Below are positions 1-10,265 of a stretch of DNA of 64,000 bases, in pieces (within the stretch, counting starts at the first letter, position 1; each line of letters begins with the position of its first letter). The notes under the pieces were generated by a model. It was not told the origin of the DNA, did no database searches, and was given only the letters and a program-made list of their open reading frames with translations. The translations under genes were made by a program, and so were the position numbers. Origin of the DNA: Loripinus fragilis (taxonomy: Eukaryota > Mollusca > Bivalvia > Lucinida > Lucinidae); contig OZ026515.1 in assembly GCA_964019695.1 (NCBI GenBank), forward strand, positions 40,750,994 through 40,814,993. Reading direction: 5' to 3'.

Positions 1-404
1 AATGATTTATGCGACTATAGTAATGTCATTGAATCAGAGTTGACTGTTTTCTTCCAAAATAATAGTGCATTAGAAATAGTGCCATATTCGTAGTTCGTCG
101 CAAAGTACGGAAGCGTATCAGGTGCATAAAGAAATAAATGAAGGCAGAAAACTAAAAAATTAGGTTACAGATTTTATAAAAGCATAACGGCTTTCTTCTG
201 GATCCCATTTCTTTGTACTTGTTTGTCAATTGTACTGTCAAGTGTATACAAATTATATGAGATGTGACATGTAATTTCCGACAATTTGACAAGTGTAGAC
301 TCAGACGAGCCTGTGCAGTCCCCTTTTAGGCTTAGAAACCTCAAACGGTGTTCAGTCAGTAGCCTATCACTCGTAGGATATTCGAGTGACAAGCAAAGGC
401 TCTG

Positions 405-970
405 GTCAGACTCTATGACGGTTCCGGCTTAAAGACTTATCTATAGATGAGATAGTTGGGGCCCAAATGCTTTGGCTGTTGTCAGGCCCACCGAGGTTTG
501 CCTGTTGGATTTCTTTTGCTCCGGCATTCGGTTTTATGTACTGTTGAGTCCTTATCTTTGCTTTGTATCCTTTCTATATCTTGATTTAAATGTTCTAGGA
601 GATATTCATGGATGAGTTTGGGGTCTTTTATGCAAACCAAACATCTATGTGTCTTGATCCACATCTGAACTAAGGATGAGTTAGCGCTGTGAAACTAATT
701 TAAACCCTCCAGTAATGCTTTTTACTGACCGTTCCAAAGCGGTGCTTCTTTTGTAGAGCATTTTGTCATTTGTGTTTTGTGTTTGTCGTGTTTCTTGTCT
801 GTTCATTGCTGCCTTGTGGTCACCTTCTGGGAAAATGCTGACCTCTTGGCTCTCTTGTATGCGACGTTTTTAGTTTGCATTTGTTTCTTTCCATGTGGTG
901 TCCTGGGTCAGGTGTGGTACTCGTATCGATTTCTGATCTTTACCTTCTTTCTTACGTTTTAACAAGTTTT
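405..970 (+). repeat. Dispersed repeat of about 560 bp, copy 1 of 3
   Basis: This block aligns along its length with 49262-49845 on the same strand: 'gactctatga', 'cttaaagacttatctat', 'tcggttttat', 'gttgagtccttatctttgct', 'tgtgtcttgatccacatctg', 'tttactgaccgttcca' and 'aggtgtggtact' occur in the same order in both. A third, 3'-end-only copy is inverted at 60553-60665. No terminal inverted repeats or long frame were seen, so it could be the tail of a retroelement or a long SINE. Class is unknown. Confidence 0.75.
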
Positions 971-2379
971 TTCCGCTTGTGGTGTCGTAAAACGCTATCA
1001 CGTAAATTCAGCTTCTTAATTTGAAATTTCGGCATAAGGTCTCTGTAATTACCGCTTTTTTATTCAAAACATCAACTTGTCTCAAAATTCTTGTAACCTT
1101 GTAAATTCGACTTATAAATTCGATATGTTGCGGTTCTGAACTTGATGGCCTGACTTAATATTTAACATGGTATTGATTCGCGTCTGGAGTACAGCAAACA
1201 TTGGGCCTAGTCTCGAGAACACTGTTCTTTTGGGAGCACATGTACGACAACATTGGCTAAGCTCCCATGTAGCAGTATACGCACGTGCGTAATAAAAATA
1301 GTAACACTAAAGGGAGCTCACCTAATGTGGTAAAAGTGATTTTGCATACCTTAAGGAACTACAATGTACTCTTGAAGGAAATAATTCGCGCCTTCTAGTA
1401 GCAAATACTTTCCTTTCAGAGAAGTTCCCACTTTGAAAAGGAGCGTAATTATAGATGATCATTGCTTGAAATAGTTTTCTCCCTTTGATGTGCGTAACTC
1501 TTTCAGCGTTCTGGCTTTGCTATTGGACAATGTTAGACACAGTACAGACGTCACTAGCTAGTCTTTTCAAAGTCTGTATATCAAGTTTATCCGCGCGAAT
1601 AACAAACTTACATTGTATCAATTTGCGCGAATGCGCTGGCTGGTCGACGCAGTTGTTGTAAGTTGCAACAAAGCCAGGTATTCTCGCGAAAGGCCACTTG
1701 AAATATTCACTAACGTTTAATGTATATTCTACTAAACAATTAAAAACACTAATCACAAAGAGGGCAATATAATTTTATATTGATATATAAAATCCAATCA
1801 GAAAAAGGCAAACGGTTTAGATAGATCAAACGATAATTTGAAAAATAGAGAAAGACATATACTGAACGAAACTTCTAAACCGCCAGTTAACAAAACACTT
1901 TTTTCAATATAGCTCATTTATCATAAAACTGTTTGAAATGATATTTGACACAGTATATTTGGGCACATGTATCCGTCGATGATTAATAATAGCAAAGTTT
2001 GATTCAATAAAGATGTTCATTTATGTGTAACGATAGATTACTAATACAGGTTTTGCACGTGGCACACGATTCTCATTGTTTTTCGCCTTGTGTATACTCG
2101 TATTTTTATCAAAAACTATCCGACAACTTTATTTTATCACAAAATGCCAACGTTTGGGTTGTATGAGTATAAGGTAGAGGGGTCGGGTTGTAGGTTCACT
2201 CGAAAACAGGGCCTCAATGAGACTGATTCATGATTTATCATAAAAGTTTTACATGTTTTGATATAGCCGAAAGTTTACAACACATCCTGTTCATTTTTCA
2301 TTTTTGCACTCGTATGACAAGAAAAATTGACAAAAACTGAGTATAACGTATGTTATAAAATGTCCTGTATAGTCCACCA
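971..2379. other. Unassigned AT-rich sequence
   Basis: No repeat shared with the rest of the window, no structured element and no credible coding frame were seen. The only open frame (1520-1756, minus, 78 codons) has no recognisable features. Confidence 0.5.
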
Positions 2380-2815
2380 TACTTTGGTATGGTGATTCAA
2401 AAATGCTGCATTGGAACGTCGGAAGTGTCGAAATTGATGTGCAGTACACGGTTTATGGGTGATGGATGTTTCAATAATACTGTAGACAAAACCTTTTATT
2501 GCCATAAACACGTTTCTGTTTGTGTTCTTTTAGACCATATGGGCCTCCATAGGAGCACTAAATTGCATGAAAATTGCTACTTAGTACATAATAAACATGA
2601 TAGTGTTCCATAATGTCCACGTACAGCACCAGAAAGTTTCAATAATATTATGGACAAAAAAATGGCATCTCCATAAAGCATTCTTGTTTTGGTGTTGGTT
2701 TATGTAATAAGGGCTTCCATAATGACATTGTGGATTACCTCCAAATTCCTACTTGATACAAGCAGACCCCAAAAATGTTCAATAATGTCCATTTATAACA
2801 CAATAAAGTTGTTTT
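2380..2815 (+). repeat. Diverged short tandem duplication, period near 167 bp
   Basis: 'tttcaataatactgtagacaaaa' type sequence near 2468 recurs near 2635 as 'tttcaataatattatgg' and again, weaker, near 2778 as 'gttcaataatgtcc', each followed by a 'ccataaa' segment. The copies are too diverged to define unit ends. Confidence 0.4.
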
Positions 2816-3429
2816 TTATATTAGGATCCTTGAATACTCGATTTTAAGTGATGAGTTCAAATATTAACGTTTGTGTGAAAATAAAAAACGATGGTGCCTT
2901 TAAAGCGGCTAAGTCTGCAACTATGAACATTTTTCGAAAAAAAATATTTTCTTTTTAAATCATTTGTAAAAGCAGAATTAAGCTAAGTTTTCAAAATAAA
3001 TCTGTTCACTATAGCCATGATAGCTGAAAACTGCATGGAAAAGTGAATTATCTTATAAAAACAGGTGTTTTTGTCTTGTTAGTAATTATTTGCGTCCCTC
3101 CAATAATTATAGACAGTCAAGTTTTAACATAAATGCTGTTGTTTTGATACAGATAATTTGTAAAGATTTACGAAATTGGTAAAATGTACACCCGAATTTT
3201 TTTTTTTCCTGTGTTCTTGAAAACTAGAAACATTATTTCAAAAATAAAAAGATCAAAAGTTACAGACTATGCAGCTTTAAATAGTCTATCAATTGAGCAT
3301 GATGATTTCAATTTACGAAAATGAAATTTTGACAGGTTCTGTTCAATTGATTTATCCATATTGAGTGTAAATTATAGCCATGCATGTATCATATGCGAAA
3401 ATATCGAGTGGCGGTTTAGAGGTTTCGCT
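2816..3429. other. Unassigned AT-rich sequence
   Basis: Low-complexity AT-rich DNA with short A and T runs. No repeat or coding signal was recognised. Confidence 0.5.
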
Positions 3430-3862
3430 CAGTATACATTATCTTAAAATTGAAGACTAGTTTCATTCTTTAGGACGATGAGGTAAATTTTCTCAAAAGC
3501 ATTCAGAAACTGCGCCTAATAGTATATCAAGTGTATTGGTGAAATGCACGAAAACAGAGTATTTTTCACACGGGGGTAGCAACTTTGCAAGCGATTTTCC
3601 GAGCCGTCAAGCATGTCAGAATTCTGTTGATCATGTTTTTGAAGATCAAATTTATATTTTTCTTATAACTGACCAAGATTTACGTTTTTGTACTAACAAT
3701 AACGGTATTATAAGAATAGATATCGAGAAAAATGTTCTATATTTATGTTACGGCCCAACTGGCAATAACTTCCCAACTCGGAATATTTGGTTGTTCCTAG
3801 TTCGGACGTCCCATTTTAAAATCGGAAATCCCTGTTTCCTGTTTACCGGTGGAGGGCATTAA
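3430..3862. repeat. Composite dispersed repeat related to 39998-40490
   Basis: Two blocks recur near 40 kb but in different relative orientation. The first, 'ctttaggacgatgaggtaa' with 'ttttctcaaaa' (3460-3510), is direct to 40410-40445. The second, 'ctagttcggacgtcccattt' with 'taaaatcgga' (3798-3830), is inverted to 40030-40110. The open frame 3536-3862 (108 codons) spans this repeat and is not considered a gene. Confidence 0.6.
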
Positions 3863-4081
3863 ACAGCTGTTCAATGTCCAAGAGCTTTTTTTATATTTAA
3901 TTTGAGAATAGCAAGAGTGGAAAACAACCTAAACTGCCGGTGCAAGGTTCGCAGATACAAAAACAACAACTACGTTACTTACACAAAGTTATACTATTGT
4001 TGGATTTGCTGGTGGTCAGGAAGTATCAGTTTTCGTGGTCATACTATTCTCTGTTTATTTTTATGCTTGACGTCTCAGCAT

Positions 4082-4285
4082 CATGTGCGGCTCCAGAGGG
4101 GGATAGGGGTCCGGACCCCCCCCCCCGGATAATCACAAGTTATATTCACAAGTTATATGGGTTTCTTATAAAACTTTCTATCGGGACGCCCCCCACCCCC
4201 GCCCACTAGAAGTGTTGGACCCCCTCTGATATCTTCGACAATTAGTTTTCTCTGAAATAAACCTCCGGACCCCCTCTGTATAACT
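4082..4285 (-). mobile_element. Poly-G/C MITE family, partial copy
   Basis: It begins 'catgtgcggctccag' followed by a C run and repeated 'ggaccccct' blocks, matching the reverse complement of the complete copy at 53032-53349. The second terminus was not found, so the copy looks truncated. The opening is the degenerate form of the family terminus CATGCGCGGATCCA. Confidence 0.6.
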
Positions 4286-4289
4286 GTAA

Positions 4290-5190
4290 ACTAAGTCGAG
4301 GACTAAAAACAAAAAGTCATATCTTTCACAACCCAGGAGTCCTTGAATCGCATGTTTTTGTGTTTTGTTTTTGTTTTCAATCAGTACATGACATACCTAT
4401 TAATATACAACACTGGGATAGGAAAAGCCGGGAAGTGCCGGGGGAAGGTGTGACCTGAATTGTCAGTCTGTATTTACCAATTGAATGATTCGAAGGATAT
4501 GTACAATCTGCAGGTAAAGCAAAATGTGGATGATGACTGACAGGACTTATTACTGATGTGAGGACAATGTAAAATTTACGCGAGACTTTCAAGCATCCAT
4601 AATTCCGTCTTAAAATAAATTGAAAGTAAAATTAGACCAAATGAAAAAATAAAATAGGTAGATTCACAGAAACTGCCACATCTGGTTGAAAGGCCCCACA
4701 TTATAACTTTCTGAAAAAGTGCACATTTGATCAAACAGTAATGGTCCGGCAGTACCGGATTTTAACGACTCTGACGCCGTCCATTTTGGGTAATTTTGGT
4801 TCTTTTCGCCATCCATTTCGGCCAAACGTTGCAGCCATAATTTTGTCAGATTTCCCCTGTTTTTGTAAGTTATCGAGCTGAAAAAGTGTAAGTTTTTAAT
4901 TTCTTGAGTGAAATCTAAACTGTTTGATGTGCTGATGTTTTCCTTATCAATATTTTTTTTCACATGACAAGATTGATATCGAAGGAATAAAATAACAAGT
5001 ACAACCTTTATAAAAATGGCACTCCTATTTTTAAAAAAAATATCGCATCCGAGGGCCTGAACAAAAAGGAAAAATAAAACCCTCCGCTGCCGCATCTGTT
5101 TTTCAATAAAAGTGTCTATTCAATTTTTGGGAGCCTTAAAGCGGAAAAAAGTTGATAAGTGTGGCAGTTGATTGTCAAATTTCTGACTTG
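4290..5190. other. Unassigned; holds the longest open frame, judged non-coding
   Basis: The frame 4664-5095 (minus, 143 codons) is the longest of the window. Its translation has a hydrophobic start (about residues 6-40) and no domain I recognise; composition follows the AT-rich background and no splice or promoter context stands out. It could be chance or a decayed element. Confidence 0.4.
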
Positions 5191-5193
5191 CAT

Positions 5194-5287
5194 TTTAGCT
5201 CATCTGAGCCATTGGCTCATGGTGAGAATGATCATTGGATGTCCATCGTCAGTTGTGTGTCGTGTATCCTGTGTCGTCAACAATTGA
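5194..5287 (+). repeat. Dispersed mollusc-type repeat, left piece of an interrupted copy
   Basis: 'agctcatctgagccattgg' followed by 'gtcgtcaacaattg' resembles the opening of a repeat common in bivalve genomes (from memory). It breaks off at AACAATTG and appears to resume at 6119 with the same 8 bases, the interval being an insertion. Confidence 0.6.
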
Positions 5288-5580
5288 CCGGGCCGCGTAG
5301 CGCAGTCGGTAACGTGTCTGGCAACAGATGCGAGTCTGGCTGCAGATCCAGGGGTTGCGAGTTCGATCCCGGCCCAGTCCCATACTTTCGTGGAGATTGA
5401 TCATGAAATAATTTCTATGGTTATTCTCCTCCCTTCCGCTGAATCATTTAAGAAGGGTTGTTGTCAGTAAAAAGCTAAAGTATGTGCAGCAAGTACTGGT
5501 TAACTGCTTCATGCGTTGATCCAGGAATTTTCGTCAGGGGGATCCAGGTCAATCTGACAAAAAAGCTCTGACAACGCGGG

Positions 5581-5764
5581 TTTTTTTTTATTTGATTTGA
5601 TTTGATTCTTTACGTTCCATCAACAATCTTTCAGTTAAACAGGAACGGGTCTTCCTGGGTTGAACCAGTACTAAGCTAGGATAAATGTGACTTGCTCAAG
5701 GACCACAACGCAGTGACGCCGGTGAGGCTCGAACCCGCGGCCCTTCGGTCTCGAGTCAAGCACG
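5581..5764 (-). mobile_element. SINE family 1, 5'-truncated copy nested in the poly-G MITE
   Basis: Reverse complement of the family body: the tail 'gattctttacg', body 'cttcctgggttgaaccag' and 'cttgctcaagg', and the B box region 'ggctcgaacccgcgg' are present. The tRNA head with the A box is missing past 'gtcaagcac', where a T run of 22 begins. Confidence 0.85.
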
Positions 5765-5786
5765 TTTTTTTTTTTTTTTTTTTTTT
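5765..5786 (+). repeat. Poly-T tract, 22 bp
   Basis: Uninterrupted T run directly at the truncated end of the SINE; possibly from the insertion or from slippage. Confidence 0.9.
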
Positions 5787-6118
5787 AGTCCTCAGCTTAT
5801 TACAGAAGTCAAATGGTTAATTTCAATGAAAACTATCATTTTTCAAGGTTCCAGAGGGGTCCAACATTTTCCATGGGGGTCCAACTTTTCCAGGGGGGTC
5901 CAATTGCTTATTCCCTATAGAAACCCATATAACTTGTGATTTTCCAGGGGGGGGGGGGGGGGTCCAGACCCCCTGTCCCCATCTAGATCCGCACTTGTGC
6001 TTGTTCAAGCTTGCCCATGAAAAAGTGTGGTTAGATGAACTGACTGTCCAGCCTTGGCCATAGCTGTTGACTTGGGATGTAAAGCAACAAAAACAAACAA
6101 AAACAAAAAAAAATCATA

Positions 6119-6260
6119 AACAATTGCTTCAAAGGACAACTTGACAGGAATGATCCTTTTATCGCCTTCTTTAATAATTGTTCAAATGGTTCTGGTCCGT
6201 TGCATATTTAAGTCACACAGGCTAAAAATAGATTTTCAAAATGAAACCTTTAACATATGG
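6119..6260 (+). repeat. Dispersed mollusc-type repeat, right piece
   Basis: 'aacaattgcttcaaagg', 'ggtccgttgcatattt' and 'ggctaaaaatagattttc' align with 61286-61450 ('cagtccgttgcatatttgtg', 'gggctaaagtagatttttg'), so this continues the repeat interrupted at 5287. Confidence 0.55.
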
Positions 6261-6377
6261 AGATGGGGCCACGGCTTAAAAGTCTCATCCGACAGACTGG
6301 TGAAGCCGGGAATCAAACCTGTGACCCCTAGTTTATAAGGCGAGCAGTTTATCCACTAGGCAACACCACGGTGGCTC
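6261..6377 (-). mobile_element. tRNA-like SINE head, family 3
   Basis: Read on the minus strand it has 'gttgcctagtggataaactg' (A box-like) and 'ggtttgattcccggc' (B box-like) about 50 bases apart. No matching full element body was identified, and it lacks a convincing cloverleaf, so a SINE relic is more likely than a tRNA gene. Confidence 0.5.
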
Positions 6378-6785
6378 CTCAGATGTGTGTGATTTGAAAC
6401 AAAAAAACACTTGCATATTTTTGCTTTATCAGCAAGTTATCAAATGCTTAACCCTTTAATCCAAAGGCTATTTTTAGATCCACCCATCTTTAAAAAAATA
6501 AAGAAAATTTTTGGTGAAGTTTTGAGTAATTTTGAAAATATTATGGAAAATAGAGCATTTGCTCTTAAGGAGCAAATACTCCATTTTCTGTAAAATTTTC
6601 AAATAGTACATGATATTTCAAAGGTGTCAAAAGATGTTATCATGGAGTAAAGGGTTAAACTATCCATCAGCAAAAGATCAGTCAAAACAGAGGACTGCTA
6701 TTTTAATTTTTATAAGTAAATTGCCTGTCTGTCTGTGATTAAACAAGTATTCACAGTTTTAGCTTTTTGTTGTAAAAAGGCCAAA

Positions 6786-6890
6786 AAACGGGCTGTGTAG
6801 CGCAGTTGGTACTCACAGTGTCTTTCTGCAGGTACATTTCTAACTGCAAATCCTGAGGGGTTGCTGGTTCAATCATTTTAATAATTCAGT
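6786..6890 (+). mobile_element. SINE family 2 fragment
   Basis: 'gggctgtgtagcgcagttgg' and 'gaggggttgctggttcaat' correspond to the A and B box regions of the head at 5288. The body after the B box is not recognisable. Confidence 0.6.
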
Positions 6891-7083
6891 TGCGATATCT
6901 TTTTGGGTTTCATTTCACTTTGGTTATTATTATTTATATGTAATTGATGATCTAAGTGCAAAAACTGTTTGGTCCCTGTCAAGGGTGCTCATCAGGAAAA
7001 ACACCCCATTACAGTCAAATGTAGTAGCCCAGCATTTGAAGTGTAAAATCAGTATGAAATTAAATGTGCCTCCAGCCTAAATT

Positions 7084-7562
7084 AAAATTTTATTTGTTTC
7101 CCCTTACCCGACCGACCCTGAAAAAAGGGCCCTACTCAAAGAATTTTATTTCTATTTTCAGTCAAGAATTTTTTTTAAAATTTCATTGCAAACTAAGAGA
7201 ATTTTCCAATGTAATCAGTGTTATCTTAGCAAATTGTTTGTGTATTCAATTATATTGCCTATAGTAGGACTATATATACAGTTAAACCTGCCTAAAATGG
7301 CCACTCAAAAATATACTCAACAAAGGTCGTTAAGACAAATGGGCGATAAATGCAGAGCATTCTGCAATACTTTTGACCTGCCATATGCGATAATCTGTCT
7401 TGAAAAAACAAACAATTTTTTGTATTTTTTTTGAGTGGCCTCTTAAGACAGGTTTTACTGTATACAATTAAGTTTAATGGGTATCCAATTTGAGAAGTTA
7501 AAAAAATCGACCGACCGACCCATACCTGTAAAACAGGGTCGGGTGAGGGGAAACAAAAATAA
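7084..7562. mobile_element. Element with inverted ends, enclosing a Tc1-like MITE
   Basis: 'tgtttccccttacccgac' at the left recurs inverted at the right ('gtcgggtgaggggaaaca'), each end also carrying a 'cgaccgacc' block. The interior between the ends contains the MITE at 7279-7460. Target duplication was not resolved. Confidence 0.55.
7279..7460. mobile_element. Tc1/mariner-type MITE, 182 bp
   Basis: Flanked by TA on both sides (7277-7278, 7461-7462). The ends are inverted repeats: CAGTTAAACCTGCC on the left and, inverted, CAGTAAAACCTGTC on the right, each followed by a 'ggccactcaaaaa' block. TA target and CAGT terminus are typical of the Tc1/mariner group. No transposase remains. Confidence 0.8.
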
Positions 7563-7795
7563 GGATGGCCCCGAAAGCTCATGAAAAGAGTATCCTAATC
7601 TCACTGTAGGTTTTGTATTTCTGGTATTTGCGGCTTCTTTTATAGAATTCAGGTCAAATGATTCAAGCAGCCATTTTCCCTGGTTCATTAACACTACATT
7701 CTATCATCAGCTGCAGACCCTGCTGAGAGTTTGATTGCCTACCATGACTGTTAATAGCCATTCTGCCAAAATATTCAATTCTTTGCATGATAAGG

Positions 7796-7949
7796 GCGAT
7801 TTTGTCATCTGCTGATAACCCTTGCAAACAGTTAGGACCCACATTAGGCCCAACAAAATGTCGGGCCTAATCTGGATCCAAAGTGTTTGACACTGAAAGC
7901 ATTTTTCAGAAAAGGTGATTTTGAAAAAAATCAACAGACGACACAAAAT
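7796..7949. mobile_element. Palindromic MITE, 'GCAAACAGTTT/CTGGATCC' family
   Basis: Imperfect inverted ends ('attttgtcatctgctgat' against inverted 'tcaacagacgacacaaaat') and a central inverted pair 'gtcgggcctaatctggatcc'. Related copies lie at about 8180-8325, 13349-13566 and 55660-55815. Confidence 0.6.
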
Positions 7950-8179
7950 CATAAAAATTTACCAAGCGTGCAAGATAATGGTCCTCACTGACCTCGGCGC
8001 TTTGATAAAATTAGATATGGTTCTAACATAGCCATATGGTTCTAGCATAGCCTGGAAAACTGAGCAATCATCTATTACAGACTGTAAAGACCAGTGCCTC
8101 TAATACATAGCTCTGTCTCATTAGCTACTTGCTCCTTTTATTTATGTGTTTTGGTTACACTTGGCAGGAATGCTGGTAT

Positions 8180-8325
8180 TTTATGCTAATAAAAGCCTTT
8201 GCAAACAGTTTGGAGCAGATTAGGACTGATAAAATGTTTGACTTGATCTGGATCCAAACTGTCTGACACCCAGATATGGTATTTATTGAATACAGCTTTG
8301 AAAGAGTTGATTCTGAAGACAACAA
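8180..8325. mobile_element. Palindromic MITE, same family, degenerate
   Basis: 'gcctttgcaaacagtttgga' and 'gatctggatccaaactgt' match the 7796 copy in order; the ends are worn. Confidence 0.5.
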
Positions 8326-8819
8326 AAAAACTCCCCATCTCTGAAGAATGCATTAAATATTGCAGTAAGGTGTGAAACTGCTATCAAAACAAATGGTCCT
8401 TTATATAAACATCCTCAATTAGGTGTTTGTCCTAATCTCTTAAATGTGTTAAGTCTAAATTAACCATAGTCCTGCTGAGCAGATATGCTTCCTGTTGCTT
8501 CAGATTAAGTTATTGGATCATGTCACAGTTTTCAATGCAATCTGTGTATAATTGTGACCTATGATATGCAAACTGGTTGGAAAGATTTACTTTTTAGTAA
8601 CTTATTGACCAGAACAAGGGTGATACATTTGTAAATCACTCTCAGATTGAATTAATTCAGATGCATATAATATTAGCAATGTTACCTGGTCCTCACTTAC
8701 CAGTATCAAAGTATGAAAGTGTTTGGAGTAACAATTTAAGTCACAAAATGACCCTAAACATAGATCCTTAAAAGCGTAAAATTGTTATTTGTTCTGTGTC
8801 AATTTAAACATGTGTTTTG

Positions 8820-8870
8820 GGTGCTCAACAGAAACTTCTCATTGAGACGGATCTTTTGAGTACCCACAAC
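8820..8870. repeat. Hairpin core, copy 1 (inverted orientation)
   Basis: 'gggtgctcaacagaa' / 'cttttgagtaccc' around the centre 'tctcattgaga'. Degenerate compared with the copy at 34433. Confidence 0.7.
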
Positions 8871-8920
8871 AAATGTTTTAGTCAAGTAATAAGGAAAAAA
8901 AATTTCAGGTACACACTCTT

Positions 8921-9126
8921 TTGTTTGTTTGTTTGATTTGATTCTTTACGTCCCATCAACATTCTTTCAGTTATACAGGGATGGGTCTTCCTGGGTTGAA
9001 CCAGTACTAAGCTAGGATAAATGTGTCTTGCTCAAGGACCACAACGCAGTGACGCCGGTGAGGCTGGAACCTGCTGCCCCTTGGTCTCGAGTCAAGCACT
9101 CTACCACTGAGCCACTGCGCTCCCCT
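8921..9126 (-). mobile_element. SINE family 1, near full length
   Basis: On the minus strand: head 'gggagcgcagtggctcagtg' with A box TGGCTCAGTGG, B box region, 'cttgagcaagacacattt', 'ggttcaacccaggaagac', 'gttgatgggacgtaaag' and a 'caaacaaacaaa' tail. Flanked by imperfect duplicates 'ggtacacactctt' (8908-8920) and 'ggttcacactctt' (from 9129). Confidence 0.9.
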
Positions 9127-9437
9127 AAGGTTCACACTCTTATCTGGGGGCCTGCCTGCATAGAATTTAGATCTTGTTGACCCCATTTGAAGATAACAAT
9201 GAATATGTACTATATGGACTGTAGCAGAGTTTCTATATTCACCAGATGCATAGAAAAAGGCCTATTAGGTAGATCAGAAAACCCTTACAGTAGCGAGCCA
9301 GTAGCAACTGAACAACATTGCCAATTATGTCTAAAAGACAGAGGCATTTATATTTACATTTTAAATCTCGGACAGGACTTTAGTTAAGAGTGTGTGATGA
9401 AAATTTAATTTCCTTATTTCTCAACCAAAACATATGT

Positions 9438-9489
9438 TGTGGGTACTCAAAAGAACTATCTCAATGAGACGGTTCTTTTGAGCACCCAA
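9438..9489. repeat. Hairpin core, copy 2
   Basis: 'gtgggtactcaaaagaac' pairs with 'gttcttttgagcaccca' around 'tctcaatgaga'. Confidence 0.8.
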
Positions 9490-9727
9490 AACATATGTTA
9501 AAATTTGGGTAAGAAAATATTTACAATTTTACGCTGAAATTTTTATCTTAACCTCTGGTGTGATTTAATATCGTTTTAACCATTGGCCCAGTCAATATGA
9601 ACATTGACCGCCTTTTTGCCAACCATGATGGAAGACTGCCAAAGTATGCATATAGTTGTTACTATTATATAATGGGTAAGAGAGTATTTAAAATTTTTCA
9701 GAGTTCTCACTTGGGCTAAAAAAATAA

Positions 9728-10013
9728 GTGTTTCTTTGGCCATTTTATTTAAAAAACAGATGAGGCAGGCAGGTTTTTATTTTTTATTTCCCCAAAACAG
9801 AAGAGACCACTTATTTTTTTATTTCATCGAAAACTAATGCCAGGCCCCCTTTTTGTTCATTTTAAGTATAAAAATGTGGATATTTTGATTTTGACATATG
9901 AATAGAATAAATGTGGCCACTTTTTTATTCAAGTCTGAAAAAAAGACAGGTGAGGGGCATTTGAAACAGATGAGGGAGGGCCTGAGAAACAATTTATATT
10001 TTTTTATTTGGCC
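9728..10013 (+). repeat. Dispersed repeat with 'gatgagg' boxes, copy 1
   Basis: Aligns with 32666-32955 in direct orientation: 'aaaaacagatgag', 'tttgttcattttaagtat', 'gatattttgattttgacata', 'acagatgagggagg', 'ctgagaaac'. A partial inverted copy follows at 10060-10172, making a long imperfect hairpin. Confidence 0.75.
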
Positions 10014-10059
10014 ATTAGCTGTGAACTAAGCAGTTTAAAATACTTTCAGGCATAAATTA

Positions 10060-10172
10060 AAAAAAATATGTGCCTAAGGCCAAAAAGAAGTTAATTGTTT
10101 CTCAGGCCCTCCCTCATCTGTTTCACATTCCCCATATGTCTTTTTTTTAGACTTGAACAGAAAGTGAATAAA
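10060..10172 (-). repeat. Same dispersed repeat, inverted fragment
   Basis: 'gtttctcaggccctccctc', 'atctgttt' and 'agacttgaa' are the reverse complement of the end of the 9728-10013 copy. Confidence 0.7.
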
Positions 10173-10265
10173 AAATATATGTAATATGTTATAGCTGTTT
10201 CCCATTACGTTTGTGAATCTGTAATGTGCGTAATGAAGCAGGTCTTGCTTTGATACTATGTTTAT

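Larger units (their letters stand above)
5510..5997 (+). mobile_element. Poly-G MITE nested in SINE family 2
   Basis: Termini 'catgcgttgatcca' and 'tagatccgcacttg' match the CATGCGCGGATCCA family ends. It is flanked by TGCTT on both sides (5505-5509, 5998-6002), a probable 5-bp target duplication. It contains the repeated 'ccaggggggtcc' blocks and a long G run at about 5947-5962. A SINE copy is nested within it. Confidence 0.65.
5288..6118 (+). mobile_element. tRNA-derived SINE (family 2), interrupted by nested insertions
   Basis: The head 'gggccgcgtagcgcagtcgg' has a tRNA-like A box, and 'gcgagttcgatcccggccc' a B box, with GGGCCG/CGGCCC able to pair as an acceptor-like stem. The element ends in an A-rich tail (near 6090-6115). 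It is flanked by AACAATTG at 5280-5287 and 6119-6126, a likely 8-bp target duplication. The body is split by a poly-G MITE at 5510-5997. Confidence 0.65.
8776..9530. mobile_element. Fold-back element with long inverted ends, split by a SINE
   Basis: Left end order: 'gcgtaaaattgt', 'gttttgggtgctcaa', the 'ctcattgagacgg' core, 'taataaggaaa', 'acacactctt'. The right end has the same blocks inverted: 'aagagtgtgtg', 'tttccttatttctc', core, 'gagcacccaaaac', 'acaattttacgc'. Each arm is about 150 bp and contains its own palindrome. The middle has no recognisable gene. Confidence 0.65.

Noticed and set aside
4664..5095. 143-codon frame on the minus strand as a gene
   Set aside because: Longest frame but no recognisable domain, AT-rich chance composition and no gene context.
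5288..5378. Functional tRNA gene
   Set aside because: A and B boxes and a stem-like pair are present, but the sequence continues as a SINE body with A-rich tail and target duplication.
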